A stretch of 64,000 bases of DNA from Carex sylvatica (lineage: Eukaryota > Streptophyta > Magnoliopsida > Poales > Cyperaceae), in the NCBI GenBank assembly GCA_964058845.1, contig CAXKVR010000001.1:372001-436000 (forward strand), read 5' to 3'. Both the position numbers and the translations under genes were made by a program. The notes below the pieces were generated by a model. It saw only the letters and a program-made list of their open reading frames with translations. It made no database searches and had not been told where the DNA came from. Shown piece by piece: positions 24,161 to 36,251 of the stretch. The stretch's first letter is position 1; the number at the start of each line of letters is the position of its first letter.

Positions 24161-24477
24161 CGAAATTATTAGAATATGTACTATGTAAGCCAAATGGAAA
24201 GTAAGCCACATAACTCGAAGCCAAATGGAAAGTAAGCTGCCTTCACCAGCAAATCAATCTAAGAATTTTTTAATTAAAATAGAGATGAAAATTCATATTT
24301 TGAATGCGCACTTTGAACAAGATAGTGTAATATAAATAGCATGCATACTTTCTTTCTTTTTTCTTTCATTAAGAGATTTTCGATGCAATCTAAGATCTGA
24401 CAGGACGGGTTTTTCGCCAATCTTCAAAAAAAACAAAATCTGACATTCATATGAATTAAATTAAGAACCTCAGCAAT

Positions 24478-24595
24478 GAGACATTTGAGGATAGTGTGAA
24501 GAAGTTCGTCAGGTAGGTCCGACCAGTTTCTCAAGGTTGATCTGTCACCTCTCTGACAGAGCTGGCGGCTGGCAGTCAATGGTCTTGTCATGATG
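24478..24595 (-). pseudogene. F-box gene remnant (5' end only)
   Basis: On the minus strand this matches the start of the KIB1-like F-box gene at 46600: the start region (CATGACAAGACCATTGACTG) and the F-box beginning (W-S-D-L-P-D-E-L-L-H-T-I-L). The coding match stops after about 35 codons, with an internal insertion carrying a short duplication (GGCTGGCAGTCAATGGTCT twice on the plus strand). The upstream flank to 24730 and the leader-like part to 25100 also match the intact locus, so the gene body was deleted from this copy. Confidence 0.75.
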
Positions 24596-25123
24596 TGAGC
24601 GGCTGGCAGTCAATGGTCTCTTGATTAATAAGTAGATGTGGGCCGAGCATTGGCTGTTGAGAAAAGAAATACAGTAAGAGAAAGGTTATATAGCAACAAT
24701 GTGCAAATAAAAGCTGTGTTTCTTATCTGATTTAAACCTGAGTACCATCAGTGGTCATTTAGGAAGTGATCGGAACCAAGAAGTATCAAACATGTTTGAG
24801 TTGAAGGGAACTTATGTGAGTGATTAAATTTTCAGGCGATGATCAGCAAGTGATTTGGTATGAAAAACAGTATTCATTTTGGTGCATTCACTAGTAGCTA
24901 GAGAAAACACTCCGAAGAGAGAGAACCGGGTACGAGCGCAGAGGTTAGAGCGTACGACGGTGGCGACTTCGCCGATCCTTTGGCAGGGATGGAACAGAAG
25001 CCGATGGGAGAGGAGGAGAGAAAGAGAGAGGCGTGCGCGGATTTGGGTGTGGGGTCCGCTAGTAAGAGAGAGAAGAGAAAATAATTTAATCGGGACTTGA
25101 GAGTGAGTGAGGTCTGCTCAATG
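24596..25123. other. Duplicated F-box promoter and leader-like region
   Basis: 24596-24730 matches 46600-46765 (TAGATGTGGGCCGAGCA, GCAACAATGTGCAAATAAAAG). 24880-25100 matches 46880-47050 (GGCGACTTCGCCGA, purine-rich GAGAG runs). A 73-codon plus-strand frame (24879-25100) rich in Arg and Glu is read through this and has no family match that I know. Confidence 0.6.
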
Positions 25124-25224
25124 TTAACAGAGCAGTTTTGACTTCATGCAGCGTACAGATCATATGCAGTGTTATTATGATTTTATAATCAGTGCGCTGT
25201 ATGAAGGCAAAACACCTCTGTTAA
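25124..25224. mobile_element. Small hairpin MITE, 101 bp
   Basis: The inverted ends TTAACAGAGCAGTTTTGACT and (reverse complement) TTAACAGAGGTGTTTTGCCT continue as CTTCATGCAGCG / CTTCATACAGCG. A partial relative lies near 33910-33990 (CAGTTTTGACTTCATGCAA). The superfamily is not assigned. Confidence 0.65.
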
Positions 25225-25276
25225 AATCTTTACTCCGATTTGATTATTGATTTTTAAAATAATCATGTATTAGATA

Positions 25277-25772
25277 TAGGGGTGTAAACGGATCGGATAA
25301 TATCCGATTTCGTCCAAATCCGAATCCGAAAAAGTGCTTAAATTATTCGATCCGTATCTGTATCTGTATTCGTATCCGTATCCGTATCCAAGACTATCTG
25401 TATCTGTATCCAAAAAATTATAACGGATACGAATACGGTAAGACTTTTTACTATCTGTATCCAACCGTTTACACTTTAAACCACAACAAATGTGATATAT
25501 GTTCTTAAATTGATTTATTAAATTGCATATTGTACAAATAGATATATATTTTGATGAACAATATAACACTATGACATAATTAATGACTAATATTTTAATA
25601 ATATAATAGATATTTTGTAACTAACAAGCTAATTATGAAAAATATATGTATCCGTCCGATATCCGATCCGTATCCATATCCGACACTATCCGTATCCATA
25701 TCCGAAAAATTATAACAGATATGAATACAGTAAGACCACTATCCGATCCGTATCCGACCGTTTACACCCCTA
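25277..25772. mobile_element. Non-autonomous hAT element, 496 bp
   Basis: The ends TAGGGGTGTAAACGGATCGG and (reverse complement) TAGGGGTGTAAACGGTCGGA lie between exact 8-bp duplications ATTAGATA (25269-25276 and 25773-25780). Subterminal (T)ATCCG(T) words are repeated many times on both sides. A 99-codon minus-strand frame of Tyr/Arg/Asp repeats is a by-product. Confidence 0.93.
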
Positions 25773-25780
25773 ATTAGATA

Positions 25781-26360
25781 GATATCTATTAGATATGAAA
25801 ATTATAGATAAAATTAAACATATTGTTACATACTTTTGACACAAATTCACACATACAACGAAGTGATATAATATACAATGACGGTACAAATCAATGATTC
25901 AATTGACTTTGAAAAAATAGTTAATCTTTAAATCAACTGAATAAGTTGGACTAGAATACACTCCCCGTATTTTTAATTGCATAATTGAAAATATTTATGC
26001 TTCTACATATCGAGTTTCAAGTTTCAACAAGAGAAACAATGGCACATATAAACTTTAATGTCAACTTGCCCACAACAAATGTTTTTGCATCATTACGCAA
26101 GGGAAAAGAGAGGGTTTGCATTAGCAAAACAAAAGAGAAATTTCTATAGTGCACAGTTAGAACAAAGTAACATGAACAAATTAAACATTACAAACATAAG
26201 CAAACTCTAGGCAACAAGGAAGTTACATTTGATGAAATTTATACGATTGAGTCATACACCCACCACATATTACATATTAGATGATATTAATACACCTGAG
26301 TCATCATACATGAAAGGCTATCAGGAATATCCAAACATTAAACAAGATGAAATACATAAT
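25781..26360. other. AT-rich 3' flank of the F-box/FBD gene
   Basis: Lies downstream of the stop codon at 26361 of the minus-strand gene and probably holds its 3' UTR. No other gene is seen. Confidence 0.5.
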
Positions 26361-28535
26361 TTAAACAATAATTTCACCAATGATCTTAACATGAGCAAGC
26401 AACTTGTTAATTAGCCGATCAACAAATCCGTTATCATTTTCAAATCCTACAATTCTAACGATCTTAAGGAACTCCCGCTGTACTAATGCATCGCTCATTC
26501 CCTCCGGAGATGTCTCCTCGAGTAAAACTTCTGTGACCCATGCCTTCAGTAGTAACGAAACAAGTTAATATATGTTTCATTGATCATATTTCCTTCTACA
26601 AGGGCTTAATTGAGGGGAGCTAATATGAATAGCACATGGTATTACACAATCTTTATTATATTGTTAACTTTGTGATCTAAGTCCAGTTCTAGTAAATCTA
26701 TTGACTATAAATACTCAAAGCTTGTCACTTTTTTTTTGTTGGAACTTTCTACCAACACATTAGTTGCCTTTAGGGTTGTTGCCCCCCTCAACTGAGGCAT
26801 GGAAAAAGAGCTAGTACTAGTAGCAACACCGCGAGAGAGAGAGAGAGAGAGATTACATTCTTTTTTTCTAAGGTGAGCTCTTGTAGTTTAGGTGAGTGAT
26901 GGAGGAAATATGGCTGAAGATCAAAGACATATAAATTCCAACTCACAAGTTCCAGGCGCTTCAAGTTGTTGAAGACTGGGCAATTAGAAAAATCCTTCTT
27001 GTGTACCTATTTTCATTACAAAGTAAAATTAAAACTATGTTCAAGAGAGAAAAAAAAAAACAAAAAGGAAAATCACTAAAGCTAATTATAAATGAGAATT
27101 TTCGATGCTTATTATGGCCATAGGATGTGTTTTCTCCAACAACCACAGTTGAAGATTCTGAATTGTATATGAATTACATTTGAAAACAAAATTCATTGTG
27201 TATTTATGGAAGATAGCATCAAGAACCAATCAATTTAAAATGATGCTAATTTAATTTTATTGTAGCATTAAAAACCAAGCATTTTACCACTAGCGATGTT
27301 GCCAAAACAATCACTGCCACACATATTATACTTGAAAAAATATAACATGACAAGTAAGAATTGTATAATTGATGAAAATGCATATCAATAGAAAAACGAT
27401 ACAGTTAAACACTGTGCTTTTGCAAGACTTAATCCACCAACATAGTGTTTTGCTTAATTCTGAAGTACCTAAAATAAGGCCAACAATGAGTAGCTGCAAA
27501 AGTAGAAGCATTGCAGATTTTTGTTTCAAATATATTGGAAAAAGAAAGTACCTTTTGCCCGGGGTTATCGAATTCAAGCCGTAAGAATTCGACACTTGAA
27601 AGGCTTTGTATAAGCTTGGGTCCCCTAGTAACATATTTAACATCATCATGCCAACCAGGAATATTGATGGAGGCATCAACTAGCGATGGCATATTTAGCA
27701 ATTGAATATCCCACGTAATCCCATCATAAATATCCAAATAAAGGAGGTTAGACGTGGAAATCTGCAATCTTTTTACGATACAATTACTAAGAACCAACTT
27801 TTTCAAAGTTTTGGAACACATCTCCATGATGTTGATATAACAATTTTCTAGCACTAAATTTTCAAGCACAGGGCAACCCAACAAAAGCTTCTTCAAAGAG
27901 TCATCACTCGTTAAAACACCATCAAGGTTAAGGGTTTTAAGGAAAGGAAGGTTTACTGAGTTGGTTTCTATAGCTAAAAATCTATTGGCATATGTAAAGA
28001 TACACAATTGGAGATGCATTAGTGATGCACAGGTGAAAATGAGATCAATGTTTAAATTCAATTTTCCAATCGAACACAGTTTGACCGAGCACTCTCGAGG
28101 CTCCAAGTTGATCACATCACCAATATAATTGGCAACAGCTTGAGTGCAAGGCCAGTAAACCCCAGAATGCAACCAAAGTTGAAATCTGTTAACACAGGAT
28201 GTCTCTCGTTTCTCCAACACACTTTTAACAAGTTGTTCGAATTTGGTAACATATTCTACTGCCATGTCTTCTTCCAAATTCTCTAGTGGCATATATTCTA
28301 CTGCCATGTCTTCTTCCAAATTCTCTAGTGCCGGCAACCCAAACTCTTTAATGTCAAATTTTAGATCCGACACAGAAGCCCATGTCTTTCTCCATCTTTT
28401 GCACAAGACGCATGTCTGCATGGCCTCTCTTGTACTAAGAAAAGATAGGATATGGGTGCAAACATCATCAGGCAAGCTACTGATCCTATCAATGCCATAA
28501 TTTTCCTCGGTACCACACCAATTGATATTCATCAT
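26361..28535 (-). CDS. F-box/FBD/LRR-repeat protein, apparently intact
   Basis: A likely substrate-recognition subunit of an SCF E3 ubiquitin ligase; the substrate cannot be told. I read three coding exons with in-phase junctions: 28535-27552 (328 codons), 27006-26857 (50 codons) and 26543-26361 (60 codons and stop), 438 residues in all, a usual length for this plant family. Residues 16-60 form the F-box (ISSLPDDVCTHILSFLSTRE...CVLCKRWRKTW). Leucine-rich repeats follow to about 325 (LPFLKTLNLDGV, GCPVLENLVLENC). Exon 2 continues with FNNLKRLELVSWNLYVF...HHSPKLQELTL and exon 3 gives the FBD end (FLKIVRIVGFENDNGFVDRL). The first exon is preceded by an AG acceptor 7 bases before the start. Residues 70-95 hold an exact 14-residue duplication (42 bp at 28251-28334). 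Confidence 0.9.
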
Positions 28536-29762
28536 CTTTCACCTTCACAAAAGCATTTATTGAAACACCTTGCACGACCCTATTTTACAATCATAAAACA
28601 ACAAACTTTAATGAGTTGCAGAGAGTTAATCGCTTACCAAATTTCAAGAATTAAGATGAACATATCTCAATTAAAAAAAAAACCTACAGATCTCAAGTGT
28701 CACAGTTACAAAAGTGATGCAGCTTCCAACGAAACAACCACAATCATAGTTACAATTTAAGAGGATATCTCACATAAGAAAAACAAAAAAGAGTATACAT
28801 GATATAATTTTGTTTAAGAAAATATCCCACATACAACAGAATTCTTTTTGAGAAAATCTTTTGCATATATACTTGGTTTGATTCTTGTACTTTGAGATGA
28901 AATTTTTTATTTGAACTCTCATACTGAAAAAATTATACATGTTATTGAGTTAATAACTACATGATTTTCTATTAGTATACTAATGACTCCTATTGATATT
29001 CTGCATCCATCATTATTTAGACTATCTTTTAGAAAAATCCTTAAATCATTTTCCAGTGTGTAGCTTTTTTTCCCCCTTATATTAGTTGCTTTACACACCA
29101 ACTATACACTAAACAAATTGACATTTGCAACATCTTTTAGTGTAACAGCTTCACAATAAATTGTTACACTGCAAATGTCTTTTGAGTGGCAAGTTGCATG
29201 GTTCCAGTAATACCACTACAAAATTGGTCAGAAATTAGCAATAAATTCAATGCCCTTGATACTTTTTAGAGCTGATTTTCATTTACAATTTATGCTCAGT
29301 AACAGGGTTTCAGTTAAAACCCAAAATATCAAATACATTAACATATCAGTACTACCGTTAATCCACCCAATTTATAATGCTAAGTGGTACTAAACATCCA
29401 TTCATAGTGTATAAATTTGTTTATTGTGCACATGCATTATGCAACTTGCAAATTTGTGTTTCAGAAAAATCTACAATTTCAACCAGGCCTCAAATCTCAG
29501 ATAGTATAAAAAACAAATCTGAATTTCATATAATTCACATAACAGTTACGAGTGTGAAGTATCAACCAGTCAAACCAGCAAAAGTAGAAAAATGTAAAAA
29601 AATACCAAGGCCAATTAAATCAATAAAACTGAACACAGCCTCCAGAACCAGTAACGAACCAAGAACCAAGCATGCAAGCACGTATTCAAGCTTTAAGTCA
29701 CCATTAATGGCTACTTTAAACAAAATAAAACAAAACTTTGAAAGAGAAAAAAGGACTTATAC
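28536..29762 (-). other. Leader intron of the F-box/FBD gene
   Basis: AT-rich, ending on the minus strand in TTTTGTGAAG just before the start codon. A 141-codon plus-strand frame at 29377-29802 has no motif and reaches into the leader exons on the opposite strand, so I do not treat it as a gene. Confidence 0.55.
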
Positions 29763-30060
29763 CAGTATCAAGAGAATCAAGCAAAGGAGGGTCTCGATCT
29801 AGCGCCTCACCCTCAGCCCTTCCTTGGTCCGGCGACTACACCATTTCATCATTCAATATAGTTTTGCTTCTAGGAAAAAAAAAAAGTTTTAAGAAAAATT
29901 GATTGATAGAGTTTACCTAGAGGAGCCGACGCGACAGAGGAGAGGCGGCGCACGGCGAGATGAGAGAGTCGTCGAAGAGAGAGGGAGAGAGACACGACAG
30001 CCGAGGTAGAGTCTGAGTAGAGAGAGGCGGTGTACAGTTCGAGAATGGGATGGGAGGTGA
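29763..30060 (-). other. Probable non-coding leader exons and promoter-proximal region
   Basis: On the minus strand, a CT-rich first exon (from about 30050) ends CTCTAG|GTAAAC at 29917. A second exon follows from TTTTTTCCTAG|AAGC (29869) to GATACTG|GTATAAG (29763). Both borders are standard plant splice signals, and the next acceptor is at the CDS start. Multi-exon leaders are common in this F-box family. The leader assignment is inferred from position and borders only. Confidence 0.5.
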
Positions 30061-30099
30061 GTCAGGTGACTTGCAGATTTATTACCCTAGTGAGACTGT

Positions 30100-30260
30100 C
30101 TGATCGGATCAGATCGGATCGTTTAGGCTAATGGGTCTTTCGAAACTTCTTAATGGGCCTTTCGAAACTTCTTAATGGGCCTTTCAAGCATGTAAACATA
30201 TAATTTCATGTTCACAACAGTTGGAGAGCTACTTAATGGGCCTTTCAAAAATTGTTCACA
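30100..30260. repeat. 22-bp tandem repeat
   Basis: The unit CTTCTTAATGGGCCTTTCGA occurs about two and a half times at 30140-30190, with a further CTTAATGGGCCTTTCAA at 30230. Just before it, GATCGGATCAGATCGGATCG is another short repeat. Confidence 0.75.
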
Positions 30261-31063
30261 AGAGTTGGATTAGATATGTGTGTATATATATATATATTTT
30301 TTTAAATACTTGATAGAACTATCAAGTTGTATAAAATAAATATATTTACATCGCAATCATATAAAAAAGTTACATAAAATGATGCTATTCTCGTAGCACC
30401 CTAATACCCCCATCACATTGCTTCTCGTTGTACCCGAATTCCTATAATACCGCACCCATAGAGCTCAAGATAAAATTATTACTTGTGTTATTGATGAATA
30501 AAAACAGAATGTGCAACTCAATTTGACCCGCTTCACGTGATCTATGACTATGCTGGGTCACAGGCCTCACACTTCTTCAAGGTTCGAGTAATTCTGTAAT
30601 TGGCTAATTGCTGATAAGTAAACTTCATAATTTTGATATATTTATATTCATTAGAAATGACAAATTGTTGCTGAATTATATTTGTTAATAATATATATTC
30701 AAATCATTAATTTTATACTTCATTACAAATCATATTCGAATTAATTATGACTTGTTGTCTTACCAATATATTATAAACACTGAGCGAACTATTATATTAA
30801 TTGCATTGGTTGTTAAATTGTTAGCCATACTGCTACCAAAAATTGGTTGTTTTTGTTAGGAATTTTGATTAGAGGAGTACATATATTCTGATTAATTTGA
30901 TCAATTAAATCAATTAATTCAATCGTTTCTACCTAGAAAGTACCAGATTCATAATATGATGATTAGCTTTAATACGCATTGAGATTTTGATTATTAATTC
31001 CAATAGAAGTTTTATAAGTACATAATTTACAAACAAAATGAAGTAAAAAAATATAATTGATCG
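30261..31063. other. AT-rich intergenic
   Basis: No gene recognised. A G+C-richer patch at about 30520-30580 could be an exon relic but shows no family motif. Confidence 0.45.
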
Positions 31064-31541
31064 TTGTCAATACAAAATTTAATACCACTCTCGGCCGATG
31101 ATGGTTCTGTGCTGGTTTGGGAGTTTAACTTGAGCTCATTCCACTGTCTAGCTGATATGGAAGAGAACTCCGAGGTAATGGATGATTATATTAACAGTTA
31201 TTTTTTCTCGGACCTCCTTAATTCTCTCCTCTGGTCTTCTGGACAATCCAAGGATGACATGGATCATGTTCCACGGCTCATACGACCTTGCATTTCTCAT
31301 TAAATTGGTCACATTTTGGAGTCCTTTGCCAGATACACTGGTAGAGTTTCAATCCATCGTCCATAATTGCTTAGGTCATAGTATATATGATGTCAAATAC
31401 ATGATCAAATTTATAAACAATTTATACGGAGGATTGAAGGAGGTCTCTTCGGCCTTGTGTGTCAAGCAGGTGGTGGGGCTAGCCCACCAAGCTGGGTCTG
31501 ATAGCCTCCTGACCTGGTCTGGTACACATATGAAAAATTAA
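31064..31541 (+). pseudogene. CAF1-like poly(A) deadenylase, 5'-truncated, one frameshift
   Basis: The most complete CAF1 relative here. The first frame reads SVLVWEFNLSSFH...DYINSYFFSDLLNSLLWSSG. After a one-base shift near 31250 the second frame reads WIMFHGSYDLAFLIKLVTFW, SPLPDTLVEFQSIV, IYDVKYMIKFINNLYGGL and LAHQAGSDSLLTW. These follow the CAF1 fold in order, keeping the middle Asp (YDLAFLIK) and the C-terminal His/Asp (HQAGSD) of the DEDD site. The N-terminal DTEFPG motif with the first Asp and Glu is missing and there is no ATG upstream, so it cannot be an active nuclease as it stands. The reading ends shortly after the last motif at a stop. CAF1 genes are commonly intronless in plants, which fits one continuous stretch. 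Confidence 0.85.
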
Positions 31542-32589
31542 AAAAAGTTTATTTCCCGCACGATAGCGGCATTAGGCATGCGGGTTTTCTGTATGCAATT
31601 CATGATATATGAGTGTATGGGTTTTTATATATAGTTGTTTATGTATATGAGATTGAAAAATCGATGGCTTGTCATATTTTCTATACATTTTGATCAGTTC
31701 AATGATTTTTTGTGTCATGGAAGTCGCATTAAACAAACTATTACCTAATTTGTTTATTTATTGTTGCTTGATATATATGCTCCTTGCTGGTAGAATTTGT
31801 AGTAGTTATTTGTAGCTTTATTTCATGTATTTTATCTTAATTTGCTTGCTATGCTCATTGTTTATGGAATTAATTTATAGTAGCTTTGTTTCATAATTCT
31901 GAAAGAACTTCTAAAAAAGAAAATGAAATTTCACTAGCTTGGCATATATAGCCGTCTCATTTATATAGTTTTAACAAGTGCTAGTACTGATTTTTCTTTT
32001 TTTAATTTAATTATATTTTGTTTCAGTATTTAACTATATACATGTTTAGTCTTGATACAAATTTGATTAGCACTTGTTAGTGTACAGTTCTTATCATTCA
32101 ACACTAACGTAATTATAGTCATTCAAACAATTAAACTTATACTTAAGAACATGGATATTAATAATCAAGAAGTGCCGCATGAATTTAGGTACTTACTATT
32201 TTATTACATTTTTCGTGAAAGAAAATCTCAATTTGTGTAAGATTCAGAAAAAAAAATTACACAAGCAAACCAGAAACATTCTTAATCTCAAAAAAGTTTG
32301 CTAATATGCAAAAAAAAAAAGTATCTCAATAGTATTTTTGCTGCATCAGTCATTCAAGTCATTGCACATAATTTGATGGGCACATCAATTGCCTTTATCA
32401 GAGACAGGGTCAGAGTTGCTACCAGAATTCCTATGAATCATCATTCAATAAAAAAAAATTTTGTCAGAACACAAGTTATAATATGTATCTGTGAACTATG
32501 AACAAAATAAAGAAACAAGGAATGAAATGCAAAAATAAGTACATGTTTGGCTGAAGCAAGTTGGTTCCCTGGTTCATCAGATCATTTCC
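31542..32589. other. AT-rich intergenic
   Basis: No gene recognised. A plus-strand stretch at 32392-32430 (FIRDRVRVATR) is a weak relative of the RDRA-type exons encoded on the minus strand at 32600-33350. Confidence 0.4.
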
Positions 32590-35380
32590 ATTTAGAGGTG
32601 CCTAAAGTTGAACAGCACTAGTACTGGCATTGGCTCTGTCTCTGAGCCTAGACATCAATGCCTAATTGTCCAAAAAAAGAATAAAGAATCAATCTCTAGT
32701 GTAGCTTAGTAGCTCCAATTATAGAAAGAAATTAAAGACCATTTGTGTAATTTCATTTAAAATGGATGCACCTTCTTCTTTCTGATCTTTGATTGTAGGT
32801 ACTTTCTCTGTCTGATTGAAGTTTTGTAGGAAATCTTCAAGTTTCTGTACATACAGATAATTCGCAAAAAATTGTTCAAGTCTTTCCTTAACCACAGATT
32901 ATTCCATTAACAATTATTTAATAACAAAAAATTGTTAGAACACAAGTAATAAACAATTTTTAGTTGCTAGCATTGTGATTGTCATATCTGGTATATATAA
33001 TGCTGGTACCGGTTCATACAATGTAGCACAAGTATCCAGCATATCCAAGACTCAAGGAGTTTAATTTACCCATTGGGATATAGTGTTAAATTTAAGCATG
33101 AGGAAAGGAGTATTGAAGAAGTGCTAATTTGCGTATTTAGCGCAAGAAATACAGCTAGGTTTTTTATTTACCTTAGAGAAAGGTTCTTCAGATCATCCTC
33201 AACAATTTCAGGAAGCATGTTACTAGTATTTGTGGGGCAAATTATCACAGTTGGTACAGTGGGTATGCTACAATATGGCACATCATATGAATGTTGAACA
33301 GCACCGGTACTGGCACTGGCTCTGTCTCTGAGAATAGACTTCATCTGATATTTTTCCTTTTTCTTTCTGTCCAGCTCGAGTGAAATTTTGTTGGCAGCTT
33401 CCATTAATATCCCCAGGTAAAATTGTTGTATGTTTCTTCTGTACATACAGAGAATTCACAAAAAAATGTTGAAGTTAGTCTTTCCTTAACCACAGATTAT
33501 TCTTTCTTTAATAAAATCTCATTTTGCCCTATTTTGCTCCGTCAACTAACATAATTCTTCATATTGATGTAACAAGAAATGAACAATAACATTCTCAATT
33601 GGTCAATATAGTGCTAGTACATATCACTTGCGTCGGTATTGACCAGACCTAACAGGTATCAAACTGGTACAAAATATGGGGCATTTGTTGTCAGAAAAAA
33701 AAAAAAAATGAATAAAACTAAGTACCAAATATTCATGAGCTGGTATCATTCAAGCTATCCATTTGAAGGCTTTTTCTAAAGCATTCAAATGGATTTTAAA
33801 GTTATATTTGAGTTGGAGCAGCTTGTCAGGATTTTAAAGTTAAATTTTGAAATGCTTGTGGAAACTACACAGAATTTTCAGTCTCCTAAATTGAATAAAG
33901 ATATTGACAGCACAGTTTTGACTTCATGCAATGCATGAATCATATAAAGCACTGATTTTACTCAAATGTTCGTTCGCTGTGATTTCAAACAGATTAAATA
34001 TCTGTTCCCCCTAAATTGAACACAGATCTAAAAAATCACAACAAAAACTAAACACTACTAATGTAAACTTATACAAGGTTGCCATTTCATACCTTTGAAT
34101 ATCGATTTCTTCATGGTCTCTGGTCCATTCTAAGACTTTTATTAAAGCCTATTTATGTAAAGTAAGAATGCTTACATCAGATTAATGTTACTTATAGCCA
34201 AACTTATTGGAAGAAATTAAAAATAAATAAAATATTGAAATAACTGGAGTTTATTATGTCCACCTGAATTACTTCCAGCTTACAGCTCATATACCTGAAT
34301 TAACACAGATGACTCTTTCACCAAATAATAAAAACAGGACTAAACATATACAAAATCAAAGACAACAGATAAGGAATTAGAGGTTACGTATTTGGTCCTA
34401 AGACAAGATCTGTCTTCTCCTTGGTATCAATCGAGACGATAATGCATATAATGGACATTTCTTTCACCATCACAATTTTCTTCTTCTTTCGATCCATCCT
34501 ATTAAATTTTCTTTTTAAAAAAAAGAGTTGTTACTTGTCAAAGCAACCTAATTCTCAGAGCAAATAGATGATTTTTCATTTTTCTCTTGTGACAAAATAA
34601 GTTCTTTCTTGGAAATAACCTGGAAAAAAGATTAAAGAAATCCAGCAGTTATATCATTATACCTAATGAATGAGAATTTCGAACAAAAAGAAAACACAAA
34701 AAGGTCAAACTTAACAATCTAGAATATAATTGAATATATTTATTTCAGTTTTATGAAGCTAATTAAGGAAAAGAAATGTTAAATATAATTCTCACATCAA
34801 AATTCTAACCTTTGAAGCAAACAAAACAATTAAAGATCAAATCTTTAGAACAGTACAACTAAACCCAGGTGAATAAAAGTATATATTATAAACCTCTCAA
34901 AAGCGCACCAACTGGAGCATGCAACTGTTGGTAGAAAGAATTAAAAGAATGGTTTATCCATGCGAGGGTTTCAAATTGAATATATTTATTTCAGTTTTAT
35001 GGAACTAACTAAGCAAAAGGAGATAGAAATTGGATGCTAGTTAGGAAGAATACTATTTTTAAAGGAATCCAGATACAAAATCAAGAATGTGTCAAGAAAT
35101 CTAATGTAAAATACAAATCGATTAACCAATTATAAAACAACATCACTATATGTTATCCATTTGTTATAACTCACAATAAATTGCAAAAAAAAAAAAATGA
35201 AGTAGAGTAGAGTAAAGAGAGAAACCTTGGAGAAGAAAAGAAGGGAAACATGCGTATCCAGTTTCTCCAGAGGATACCATACAAAATGGACAGTTCTTTC
35301 GGCTGCTTTGCAATGTCACTTATCATCCTTTGTTGGCTGGGTTCCTTATTTTCATCCATTTTCTTCTTGTTTTCATCCAT
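32590..35380 (-). CDS. Unrecognised multi-exon gene model or pseudogene
   Basis: Exon-like pieces with good borders on the minus strand: 35380-35226 (MDENKKKMDENKEPSQQRM..., ending TCCAAG|GTTTC), ~34925-34896 (LHAPVGALLR), ~34620-34556, ~34500-34393 (MDRKKKKIVMV...KEMSIICII), ~34300-34266 (YMSCKLEVIQ), ~34140-34093 (LEWTRDHEEIDIQR), ~33435-33173 (ELDRKKKEKYQMKSILRDRA..., ending CTAAG|GTAAAT), ~32855-32773 (KLEDFLQNFNQTEKVP) and ~32665-32592 (LMSRLRDRANASTSAVQL, stop). The last and the 33.4-kb exon share the RDRA(N/S)AST(S/G)AVQ phrase. The pieces KELSILYGI and KEMSIICII recall the core helix of type I MADS proteins, but a proper MADS domain is not visible, so I name no family. Several exons contain stops in one frame; the real structure is uncertain. 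Confidence 0.3.
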
Positions 35381-35788
35381 CCCATTAAATTAAAAAAAAG
35401 TTGTCAAGGGAGGTGAGAGAGAAGGGGGACAAATTGCTATCGCCTTTCACGAGTTGAGAGAGAAGAGGGAGCAAGAGGAAGTAAAAGTAAAAGTGACCGG
35501 GTAAGAGGTGAGAATGGAGTTTTAAGTGATCAAGTGGAGAGCAAAGGCGGTTTCGGTTTAGTTTCGGATTTGCAATTTTAATTGGGCTGAGATAATTATT
35601 TTTAGTTTGGGCCCGTTAAGGGAAGCTACTGGTGGGCTATGAGGGCTAAGAATAGTCCTATATTATCTGAAAGTAATTTTTCCTTTTTAAAGAAATTTAT
35701 TGAAAAGTCGAATATTGAGCCGTAACACTCTAGCTCTCTATGCAACCCATAGCACCCTAGTCTTACTCTATATATCCATCACTACTTC
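35381..35788. other. Purine-rich possible leader, then intergenic
   Basis: 35400-35520 is rich in GAGAGA on the plus strand (CT-rich on the minus strand), as expected of a leader for the minus-strand model at 32590-35380. Confidence 0.4.
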
Positions 35789-36243
35789 TAGGGGTGTTCA
35801 TCGGTTATTCGGTTTTAAAAATAGAACCGAACTGAATTAGCATTGTAACCGAACCGAACCAAAGTTTTATTTCGGCTTGTTCAGTTTGTTCGGTTCAAAC
35901 CGAAATATATAATTTTTTTATTTAAAATAATTGATTTATAATAAACCAAAGTATATTAACAAATAAACCGGAGTATTAAGAAATAAACTGAAGTATTTAA
36001 AGTAATTGATTAAGAAACAAATCGAAGTATTAAGAAATAAACCATGGCGGTCTGAATTAAATTCATAATATATAAAAATTTGGTTAGTTAGATTATTTCA
36101 GTTTTAAAAAATTTTAAACCGAACCGAACCGAAATTATAATTCGATTTTAAAAAACAAACCGAACCGAACCATTAAACCAAAAAAACCAAACTAATTTGG
36201 TTCAATTCAAAACTAAATAAACCGGACCCAATCAACACCCGTA
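35789..36243. mobile_element. Non-autonomous hAT element, 455 bp
   Basis: The ends TAGGGGTGTTCATCGGTTA and (reverse complement) TACGGGTGTTGATTGGGTC lie between exact 8-bp duplications ACTACTTC (35781-35788 and 36244-36251). Subterminal CGGTT/AACCG words are repeated. The same general plan is seen at 1634 and 25277, but with different subterminal words. Confidence 0.93.
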
Positions 36244-36251
36244 ACTACTTC

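Noticed and set aside
25270..25569. 99-codon minus-strand Tyr/Arg-rich frame
   Set aside because: Arises from repeated ATCCG words of a hAT MITE.
29377..29802. 141-codon plus-strand frame
   Set aside because: It overlaps the leader intron and leader exons of the minus-strand F-box gene and shows no domain or composition typical of a gene.
34393..34500. Type I MADS-box domain
   Set aside because: Only MDRKKKKIV and KEMSIICII recall the family; the basic DNA-binding helix between them is missing, so it is not called.
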